From assembly GCA_025800305.1 (NCBI GenBank), contig JAOXRY010000126.1, positions 1-11,328 on the forward strand: a stretch of 11,328 nucleotides of DNA, written 5' to 3'. Position numbers and translations under genes: made by a program. Within the stretch, counting starts at the first letter, position 1, and each line of letters begins with the position of its first letter. Below the pieces are notes generated by a model. It searched no databases and was not told the origin of the DNA. It saw only the letters and a program-made list of their open reading frames with translations. This stretch comes from Campylobacterales bacterium. GTDB lineage: Bacteria; Campylobacterota; Campylobacteria; Campylobacterales; SZUA-545. Of the stretch, positions 5,162 through 11,328 are shown piece by piece.

Positions 5162-7579
5162 ATGGATGAATTACAAGAATTAACGCAGGATTTTTTAGTA
5201 GAAGCTTTTGAGATGATCGAAACACTTGACCAAGATTTGGTTGAGTTAGAATCATCTCCAGAAGATCTAGAACTTTTAAATGGGATCTTTAGAGTTGCCC
5301 ACACAATTAAAGGTTCATCTTCTTTTCTAAACTTTGATATCCTGACAAGATTAACACACCACATGGAAGACGTGTTAAATCAAGCAAGAAAAGGTGAGTT
5401 AGTTATTACTCCTGAAATCATGGACGTTGTACTAGAATCAATCGACATGATGAAAGATCTACTAAATTGTATTAGAGACAATGGAAATGACACAGACGCT
5501 GGTATTGATATAGAGCCTGTTGTTGCAAGTCTTGATAGTATTAGTAAAGGACAAGGAGCTCCTGCTGGTGGTGCTGCACCTGCAGCTGAGGCCCCTGCTG
5601 AAACTGCACCTGCTGCTGAACCAGAAGTTCCTACAACTCCTCCACCAGCTGAGGAAGAAGACGACCTTGACTATGCAAATATGAGTGACGATGAAGTTGA
5701 AGCTGAAATTGAAAGACTTTTAAAAGCTAAGCAAGAAGAAGATAAAGCAAGAAGACAAGCAAAAAGAGCTGCTGGAGAGCCTGATCCACAAGCTCCATCA
5801 ATAGATGCTCCAGCTGCCGCTCCTGCAACACCTGCTCCAACTCCAGAACCTACACCAGCACCAGCTGCTCCTGCAACACCAGCTCCTGCTACTGCAAAAC
5901 CTGCAGAAAAGCCAAAGCCAAAAGCTAAACCTAAAGGTAAGGATGAACACGCAACAACAGTTGAACAAACAATTAGAGTTGACGTTAACAGACTTGACCA
6001 CTTGATGAACTTAATTGGTGAGCTAGTACTTGGGAAAAACAGACTTCTTAAAATCTATGACGATGTTGAAGAGAGATATGAAGGTGAGCAGTTCTTAGAA
6101 GAGCTTAACCAAGTTGTATCTTCTGTTTCTATGGTTACAACAGATCTTCAAACAGCGGTTATGAAAACAAGAATGCTTGCAATTGGTAAGGTATTTAATA
6201 AATTCCCAAGAATGATTAGAGACCTCTCCCGTGAGCTTGGAAAGAATATCGAACTTGTTATCTCTGGGGAAGAGACAGAGCTTGATAAATCAATTGTTGA
6301 GGTTATCGGGGATCCACTAGTTCACATTATTAGGAACTCTTGTGACCACGGTATTGAAACTATTGAACAAAGAAAATCTGCTGGTAAACCAGAGCTTGGT
6401 ACTGTTGAGCTTAAAGCATACAACGAAGGTAACTCAATTGTAATAGAGATTACAGATGATGGTAAGGGTCTAGACGCTGATATTCTAAAGAACAAATCTT
6501 TAGAAAAAGGTATTATCACTGAACGTGAAGCAGACCAAATGTCTGACAAAGAAGCTTTTGGTCTTATCTTTAAACCAGGTTTCTCAACAGCTGCTTCTGT
6601 AACTAACATCTCAGGACGTGGTGTTGGTATGGACGTTGTTAAGACAAACATCGAAAAGCTAAATGGTATTATTGAGATTGATTCTGAGTTAGGTAAAGGA
6701 ACTCAGATGAAATTAAAGATTCCTTTAACTCTTGCAATTATCCAAGCACTTATGGTTGGTGCACAAGAAGAGTTTTATGCAATTCCACTGGCATCAGTTC
6801 TTGAAACTGTAAGAATCTCATCTGATGATATCTACACTGTAGAGGGTAAATCAGTTATGAGACTAAGAGAGGAAGTTCTGTCTTTAGTAAGACTTGGTGA
6901 TATCTTTGGTGTTGAAAATGTAATGGATTCAAGTGAATTTACATATGTTGTTGTAATCGGTCTTGCTGAATACAAATTAGGTCTAATCGTTGACACACTT
7001 GTTGGTCAAGAAGAGATCGTTATTAAATCTCTTGGAGACTACCTACAAGGTATCGAAGGAATCGCTGGAGCAACTATTAGAGGTGACGGTATGGTTACTC
7101 TTATTGTTGATGTTGCTGCTCTTATGAAACTGGCAAAAAATGCAAAAAGTGCTGTAGAGTCTATCAGTGAAAGTAAATCTAAATCTAAAGAGAGTCCTGA
7201 AGACTACACAGTATTATTAGTTGATGATTCAAAGATGGATAGAGAGATAATGAAAAAAGCTCTAGCTCCATTAGGTGTAACAACTGTAACAGCTAATGAT
7301 GGTATGGAAGCACTATCACTAATCAAAGCAGGTGAGCATGAACTTGACGCTTGTTTAATTGATATTGAAATGCCTAAAATGGATGGCTATACTCTTGCTA
7401 GTGAGATTAGAAAATACTCAAGATTTAAAAATCTACCATTAATCGCTTGTACATCAAGAACAAGTAAGTCTGATAGAATGAGAGGGGTAGAGGTTGGAAT
7501 GAGTGAATACATCACTAAACCTTACTCGCCAGACTATCTAATGAACGTTGTAAAACGAAGTATTAACTTTAAATTTTAG
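5162..7579 (+). CDS. cheA: Chemotaxis histidine kinase CheA with fused receiver
   Basis: CheA autophosphorylates under receptor control and passes the phosphoryl group to response regulators. Domains in order: Hpt/P1 (1-125; phospho-His47 in VAHTIKGSSSF), a long Pro/Ala-rich linker (133-265), dimerisation P3 (about 267-335), ATP-binding P4 (about 340-520; N box IIRNSCDHG, G1 TDDGKGLD, FKPGFST, G2 GRGVGMDVV at 485-493), CheW-like P5 (about 521-660) and a receiver (681-805; Asp688/Asp689, phospho-acceptor Asp734 in CLIDIEMPKMDG, Thr764, Lys786). The 805 residues match the CheA-receiver fusions (CheAY) of Campylobacterota. No recognisable P2 domain is present; instead the linker holds a charged, probably helical segment (164-205). 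The fused receiver probably acts as a phosphate sink or modulator. Confidence 0.97.
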   Translation: MDELQELTQDFLVEAFEMIETLDQDLVELESSPEDLELLNGIFRVAHTIKGSSSFLNFDILTRLTHHMEDVLNQARKGELVITPEIMDVVLESIDMMKDLLNCIRDNGNDTDAGIDIEPVVASLDSISKGQGAPAGGAAPAAEAPAETAPAAEPEVPTTPPPAEEEDDLDYANMSDDEVEAEIERLLKAKQEEDKARRQAKRAAGEPDPQAPSIDAPAAAPATPAPTPEPTPAPAAPATPAPATAKPAEKPKPKAKPKGKDEHATTVEQTIRVDVNRLDHLMNLIGELVLGKNRLLKIYDDVEERYEGEQFLEELNQVVSSVSMVTTDLQTAVMKTRMLAIGKVFNKFPRMIRDLSRELGKNIELVISGEETELDKSIVEVIGDPLVHIIRNSCDHGIETIEQRKSAGKPELGTVELKAYNEGNSIVIEITDDGKGLDADILKNKSLEKGIITEREADQMSDKEAFGLIFKPGFSTAASVTNISGRGVGMDVVKTNIEKLNGIIEIDSELGKGTQMKLKIPLTLAIIQALMVGAQEEFYAIPLASVLETVRISSDDIYTVEGKSVMRLREEVLSLVRLGDIFGVENVMDSSEFTYVVVIGLAEYKLGLIVDTLVGQEEIVIKSLGDYLQGIEGIAGATIRGDGMVTLIVDVAALMKLAKNAKSAVESISESKSKSKESPEDYTVLLVDDSKMDREIMKKALAPLGVTTVTANDGMEALSLIKAGEHELDACLIDIEMPKMDGYTLASEIRKYSRFKNLPLIACTSRTSKSDRMRGVEVGMSEYITKPYSPDYLMNVVKRSINFKF
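5819..5880 (+). repeat. In-frame repeat inside the CheA Pro/Ala linker
   Basis: The 14-mer GCTCCTGCAACACC occurs at 5819-5832 and again at 5867-5880, exactly 16 codons apart, with similar Pro/Ala/Thr codons between and after. It encodes APATPA-type units and is a plausible site of in-frame length change between strains. It also creates spurious open frames on both strands. Confidence 0.6.
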
Positions 7580-7582
7580 AAA

Positions 7583-7588
7583 GAGGAA
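7583..7588 (+). promoter_or_regulatory. Ribosome binding site for the cheW GTG start
   Basis: GAGGAA lies six bases before GTG at 7595, the start that gives a normal CheW N-terminus. No closer ATG exists upstream in frame after the cheA stop. Confidence 0.5.
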
Positions 7589-7594
7589 CTAACT

Positions 7595-8089
7595 GTGAGT
7601 GAAAAACTAAAAGAGGTAATGAAAAACCAAAAAAACGGTAACAAAGCTGAAGAAGACAAAGATGTTGGTATTGTTCAGTTAGTATGTTTCATGGTTGGTG
7701 ATGAGGAATTTGCAGTGCCAATTCTAAGTATCCAAGAGATTATTAAACCAATCGATAAAACAAGAGTTCCTTCTACTCCTGCATATGTTTTAGGTGTATT
7801 TAACCTTAGAGGTAGTGTTATTCCTCTAATTGATTTAAGACAAAAATTTGGTCTTTCTCCTCAAAATGTAAATGATGAGACTAGATTTATCGTTATTAGA
7901 GACGGAGAACAAGTAAGTGGGTTTGTTATTGATAGATTAACAGAGGCTATTAGAATGCCAGAAGATAAAATCGATCCTGCACCTGAAAGCATGAACGATA
8001 AAGATAATCACATCTATGGTGTGGGTAAAAGAGAAGACAAAATCATCTCTATTCTAAAAATCGACGCTCTATTAAAGAGAAACTTCTAA
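7595..8089 (+). CDS. cheW: Chemotaxis coupling protein CheW
   Basis: CheW bridges chemoreceptor tips and the P5 domain of CheA in the signalling array. The 164-residue protein has a charged 25-residue N-terminal extension, then one CheW domain: QLVCFMVGDEEFAVPI, IIKPIDKTRVPSTPAYVLG, NLRGSVIPLIDL (70-81) and a closing GVGKREDKIISILKIDALL. The start is GTG, chosen for its good ribosome site. It follows cheA by 15 bases and is the last gene of the plus-strand operon, ending five bases before the terminator hairpin. Confidence 0.97.
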   Translation: MSEKLKEVMKNQKNGNKAEEDKDVGIVQLVCFMVGDEEFAVPILSIQEIIKPIDKTRVPSTPAYVLGVFNLRGSVIPLIDLRQKFGLSPQNVNDETRFIVIRDGEQVSGFVIDRLTEAIRMPEDKIDPAPESMNDKDNHIYGVGKREDKIISILKIDALLKRNF

Positions 8090-8094
8090 TATAA

Positions 8095-8122
8095 AAAAAG
8101 GGAAATTAATACTTCCCTTTTT
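8095..8122. terminator. Bidirectional intrinsic terminator
   Basis: AAAAAGGGAA (8095-8104) pairs perfectly with TTCCCTTTTT (8113-8122) around the loop ATTAATAC. T-runs follow on both strands, with five T on the plus strand and seven on the minus strand, so it can end both the cheW operon and the convergent minus-strand operon. The stop codon of the minus-strand gene (8106-8108) sits in the loop, so the right half of the stem codes its last residues. Confidence 0.85.
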
Positions 8123-8477
8123 CCTTTTCTTCATCTTCTATTGTAAGCTCTTTTAATACATTACTAACTTCTGGAGTATTGTCTGTAGCCATTTCCCTTA
8201 AACGCTCTAATAAGATCTCATATTTCATATTCTCTTCGCTTCCTTCATTTTGACTATCAATTTGTTGTTTGATTTTTTTAACTTGTTCTTGATATTTTTC
8301 ATCACTATCATCAAAAAGATCTTCATCATCAAAATGAATAGTTGTTTCTTCCAACTCTAACTCTTCTTCAGCCTTTAGATCTAACATTCTTTTTGAAAAA
8401 GGAAGAATCACCTTCCTATAAAATATAAAAAGAATAATTAAAGCGATAATGAAAGAGACAAGATTGATATCGTACAT
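8106..8477 (-). CDS. Stand-alone FliF C-terminal-tail-like membrane protein
   Basis: This 123-residue protein has a short N-terminus, one membrane helix (about 6-20, SFIIALIILFIFY), then a cytoplasmic tail: basic YRKVILPFSKRML, a strongly acidic stretch (about 36-60), a coiled-coil-like KYQEQVKKIKQQ, and a C-terminal block around LLERLREMATDNTPEVSNVL. That last block lines up with the FliG-binding end of the MS-ring protein FliF (Salmonella has RIREMSDNDPRVVALVI there), and the helix plus K-V-I-x-PF-x-RML segment resembles the second FliF membrane segment. The long periplasmic ring domains of FliF are entirely missing, yet start, ribosome site (GGAG five bases upstream) and stop are intact. 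Its start overlaps the upstream stop by one base. Function unknown; FliG or C-ring binding is an inference. Confidence 0.7.
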   Translation of the reverse strand: MYDINLVSFIIALIILFIFYRKVILPFSKRMLDLKAEEELELEETTIHFDDEDLFDDSDEKYQEQVKKIKQQIDSQNEGSEENMKYEILLERLREMATDNTPEVSNVLKELTIEDEEKEKGKY

Positions 8478-11140
8478 TAATACTCCGTACTAAAAATAGC
8501 CATAAACTTTCCTCGTTTCTCTTTTTTTACTGCTGAATTTTCTACATAAAGAACTTTTAAAGGAAGAACAAAACGATGAATAAAAAGAAGGTTAAGATCT
8601 GCACCTACAACATTTTCTGTCACTTCTATATCCTTTTTATCTGTTTTAAAACTCAACGTTTCACTGGTTCCAAAAAGAACAAGATCTTGTAAGGAGACAG
8701 GAAACCAATCACTATAAAAACCTTGGTCTACTGGGACTTTTCCTTGAATTTTATAACTTATCACCTCATCAGAATAAGCTTTATAAGGAAGATCCAACAT
8801 TGTAAAATTAGCAACATCCAGATCTAACAGAGTTGGTTTATCTATTTTAACTTTTTTCTCATTGGATGTTGAGAGTTTTACACTTCCTTCGGTATAGAAA
8901 TAAGAAGATAAAGAAGCTCCTAGACTTCCTTTTAAACCATTTGTCTGTTCATCTTTATTTGTTCTATGATAAATACCTATCTCACTATAAAGATTTGAAA
9001 AAAAAGCCTTAGGATACTTTTTATTGTAAACATAGTTTCCACGGGCTATTCCTGGAGCGTTGTTCTCATCTTCTCCATCTTTATAGTGCTGTAACGTTAA
9101 ATCAAGTTTCTCTCTTGTGTTTTGAATAAATGGGTAATTAATAAAAGAGTTGAGTTGATACTCTCTCTCCCCTACTTTAATATCTTCTTGACCAAAACCT
9201 GTATATGAAATACCAAATGAGGTTATATATCTCTTGTTAAGATAACTTATTGTTCCTCCACTTTTTTTAGACTTTAAGGTTTCATCTTCGTAATTTTCTA
9301 CAGTTTCAAAATATCCTACATTTAATTTATTTTGCTGAAGAGGATCTGAAAAAGAACCTGTTAATTGAGCTGTATAACCGCCATGTTGTAAATATTGATA
9401 GTAAGGATAAAGACTATTAAATCTCATATCCAATAGGCTGTTGTACTCTTCTTTTTCTTTATCATGGTTTTTATGAATTAAGTTTTCAAACTTTGTAAAA
9501 CTCTCTTCCTTTTCAAAACTATAAGTCCAAAAGACTGGTTCTGCCTTAAAAGGCTTTAGTTTGGCTATTTTATACTCATACCCTGTTGAGGTAATAGTAT
9601 TAACCAAAAAGAGATCTTTACCTATTTTTTTGCCATCTAAAATATCATCACTAACCCCATGTCTTAAAACACCTTTTGAAGAATAAGAATAAAGACCATT
9701 ACCATAAGCCGTTGGAGCAGTGAAATAGATCTCCTCCCCTTTTATATCTATAACTTTAGAATCAAATCCTTCAAATTCCAATAATTTCTCTTCATCTCTA
9801 TAAAGAGTTCTTTTAGTTCCATTTTGCTTAAAATAAAAGATATCTCCATCATAAGCCATTGCTGATGAAGCTAGATTTCTATAAAGATTTTTGCAACTTC
9901 TATAAAGATCTGTATTACCAAATTGATTTCCTCTGAAATAGATAAGGGTACGTCCACTTATATCTTGGATAATTTTATTTCTATACTCTTTCTTTTCAAC
10001 TCTATCTTTATCAAAAAGAGAGTAAGCCATTTTGGATTTTTCTACAATAGAAGAAGCCCTAGTAACAATTTCACCATCTATTCTAAAAGGTTTTCCTGTA
10101 AGAAAATCTCCTTTAATAGTTTCGATCTCTCCTTCAAAATAAGAAGAGACCTTTGGAGAATTTACAAGATCTGTGTGAAAAAATAAAATCTCATCTTTAT
10201 CTTTTCCAAAAGGAGCATAAGCTAAACTTTTAGCAATAATTTTTCCTTCCGTTTGGGTGAATTTTTGTGCCATAGGTAGATAACTTTGTAAAAACTCATA
10301 CACAAGTCTAGTGAAACTCTTTCCAAATACCTTATAGCAAGTATCTGTAATATTCAATGGATTTACCCAATGTGTAGCATGTTTTTTAAAAAAACTATTT
10401 ACTCTATCTGTTCCATACTGACTTTCTAAATAACTAAAGAAATAACCACCAACAATATACTTCTCTTCTAAAAATGGAAAGTCATCATGATTATTTAAAA
10501 GTCTTGAAAAATTTAGCTTGTTGTTTTTTAAAAGAGAAAGAAATAGTGCTCTATGTCTTCCTCCATACATTCTTCCACCAACTCCAAAACGAGACTCATT
10601 AAAAACAGCATTCCCCTCTAAAATAAAATCTGGTAGTAGAGTATTAGGCACTGTAAATATAGGAATTGGAATTATTGGTGTAATCAAAGGAACTGGATTA
10701 CTTCCAAGGGTCCCCTCTAAAGTCTTTGAAACTCCCTCTTTAGCATCCATTTGATAAGTATGTGCTGTCTCATGAAAAGCCAAAGTCATTGCCCAGTTTT
10801 GAGAATTAAAATAATCAATATTAGCAGCTCCCCCACCATACCATGTTGAAATAGTATTAGGAACAACGGTAGCTGTTGCATTTGCAATTTGATTATGATT
10901 AGACGTTAGAATAACCGTTGGGTTATTATGAAGTTTATACCCAAAACTTTTGTCATACTCTTTAAAGATCTCATCAAGATAGTCCATAACTCTATAAGCA
11001 TTTTTTCTATACTCTTTTGGAAAAATAAACTTGCCCTCATTATGTTCTTGAATTTGATACTCTTTATCCCCTTGTCCTACTCCAAAGGCAAAAAGAGAAG
11101 CTGAAAACAATAGATATATTAAAAAGTGCTTTTTAATCAT
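8477..11140 (-). CDS. Exported HEXXH metallopeptidase-like protein with probable outer-membrane barrel
   Basis: I do not recognise a named family for this 887-residue protein. Residues 1-19 form a signal peptide (MIKKHFLIYLLFSASLFAFG). Residues about 40-290 look like a gluzincin zinc peptidase: HETAH at 123-127 with a third ligand candidate Glu175 in LPDFILEGNAVFNES. A middle part (about 305-535) has repeating short beta strands such as EILFFHTD, DIFYFKQNG and EEIYFTAP, suggesting a propeller. From about 570 the sequence alternates polar and hydrophobic residues with many aromatics and ends FMAIFSTEY, the aromatic ending typical of outer-membrane barrels. I infer a peptidase anchored at the outer membrane. 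There are few cysteines and no lipobox. It overlaps both neighbours (ATGA upstream, TAATG downstream). Confidence 0.75.
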   Translation of the reverse strand: MIKKHFLIYLLFSASLFAFGVGQGDKEYQIQEHNEGKFIFPKEYRKNAYRVMDYLDEIFKEYDKSFGYKLHNNPTVILTSNHNQIANATATVVPNTISTWYGGGAANIDYFNSQNWAMTLAFHETAHTYQMDAKEGVSKTLEGTLGSNPVPLITPIIPIPIFTVPNTLLPDFILEGNAVFNESRFGVGGRMYGGRHRALFLSLLKNNKLNFSRLLNNHDDFPFLEEKYIVGGYFFSYLESQYGTDRVNSFFKKHATHWVNPLNITDTCYKVFGKSFTRLVYEFLQSYLPMAQKFTQTEGKIIAKSLAYAPFGKDKDEILFFHTDLVNSPKVSSYFEGEIETIKGDFLTGKPFRIDGEIVTRASSIVEKSKMAYSLFDKDRVEKKEYRNKIIQDISGRTLIYFRGNQFGNTDLYRSCKNLYRNLASSAMAYDGDIFYFKQNGTKRTLYRDEEKLLEFEGFDSKVIDIKGEEIYFTAPTAYGNGLYSYSSKGVLRHGVSDDILDGKKIGKDLFLVNTITSTGYEYKIAKLKPFKAEPVFWTYSFEKEESFTKFENLIHKNHDKEKEEYNSLLDMRFNSLYPYYQYLQHGGYTAQLTGSFSDPLQQNKLNVGYFETVENYEDETLKSKKSGGTISYLNKRYITSFGISYTGFGQEDIKVGEREYQLNSFINYPFIQNTREKLDLTLQHYKDGEDENNAPGIARGNYVYNKKYPKAFFSNLYSEIGIYHRTNKDEQTNGLKGSLGASLSSYFYTEGSVKLSTSNEKKVKIDKPTLLDLDVANFTMLDLPYKAYSDEVISYKIQGKVPVDQGFYSDWFPVSLQDLVLFGTSETLSFKTDKKDIEVTENVVGADLNLLFIHRFVLPLKVLYVENSAVKKEKRGKFMAIFSTEY

Positions 11141-11328
11141 GGCAAAACCACCACACCCAAAGGATCTTCTTTTGCTCTTTTTCTTCCATCTTCTACCCTT
11201 TTTACCAATGTTACAGAGGAGTCATTTTCTTTATACTGAGTCACTCCTACTATAACTTCTAAATGATCAATATATTCAAATTCACTTTTTTTTATTTTTT
11301 CTTGAATATGTTTTGCTGTAACCTCTGC
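11137..11328 (-). CDS. C-terminal end of a GGDEF-like protein (partial)
   Basis: The frame enters from beyond the window edge and gives 63 residues to a TGA at 11137-11139. The segment EVIVGVTQYKENDSS, followed by LVKRVEDGRKRAKED, resembles the second half of GGDEF (diguanylate cyclase) domains, where a glycine-initiated strand precedes L-x-x-R-x-D and an A-K. The expected G after AK is displaced and the GGDEF signature itself lies outside, so cyclic-di-GMP synthesis cannot be claimed. The stop overlaps the start of the peptidase gene (ATGA), so the two are probably translated together. An A8 run (minus strand, near 11285-11292) lies inside it. Confidence 0.5.
   Translation of the reverse strand, partial: AEVTAKHIQEKIKKSEFEYIDHLEVIVGVTQYKENDSSVTLVKRVEDGRKRAKEDPLGVVVLP

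Noticed and set aside
5798..6005. Open frames on both strands over the CheA linker
   Set aside because: They are low-complexity shadows of the Pro/Ala/Gln codons (Leu/Gln- or Cys/Arg/Ser-rich) inside a clear CheA reading frame.
10518..10754. Plus-strand open frame inside the peptidase gene
   Set aside because: It is antisense to the conserved peptidase region and has no domain or plausible start site of its own.

Overview
The window looks like a chromosome segment from a member of the Campylobacterota (the former Epsilonproteobacteria; a free-living Sulfurimonas-, Sulfurovum- or Arcobacter-like lineage fits best). The reasons are the AT-rich coding DNA, the gene order lpxB-greA-(metallophosphoesterase)-cheV-cheA-cheW that I recall from Campylobacter, the CheA with a fused C-terminal receiver, and the wording of the LpxB and FliF-like sequences. 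The assignment comes from memory of those families, not from a search.

Bases 1-640 hold no convincing gene. They are packed with inverted repeats: a long direct repeat in two copies (1-89 and 372-445), a 104-base imperfect palindrome (112-215) with the very stable mini-hairpin sequence GCGAAGC at its tip, and several smaller hairpins. The last hairpin (571-636) ends where recognisable LpxB sequence begins. The lpxB gene that follows lacks about its first 50 codons. This looks like the edge of an inserted or recombined element, or an assembly junction.

Bases 663-8089 form one tightly packed plus-strand operon of eight genes with overlaps or gaps of at most 17 bases: lpxB (5'-truncated), greA, dut, argC, an LpxH-like metallophosphoesterase, cheV, cheA and cheW. 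It mixes lipid A synthesis, transcript-cleavage rescue of RNA polymerase, dUTP removal and arginine synthesis with the core chemotaxis signalling proteins. CheA (kinase plus receiver), CheW (coupler) and CheV (coupler plus receiver) would form the receptor-array core. No CheY or receptor lies in the window. A bidirectional hairpin terminator (8095-8122) closes the operon.

Bases 8106-11328 carry a convergent minus-strand operon of three genes joined by 1- to 4-base overlaps. In transcription order they are: the end of a protein resembling the C-terminal half of a GGDEF domain (runs off the window); an 887-residue exported protein with a zinc-peptidase motif (HETAH) followed by beta-rich sequence that looks like an outer-membrane barrel; and a 123-residue one-pass membrane protein whose whole length resembles the C-terminal membrane segment and FliG-binding tail of the flagellar MS-ring protein FliF. 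This trio is the most unusual content of the window: an apparent envelope peptidase translationally coupled to a detached FliF tail, next to the chemotaxis operon.
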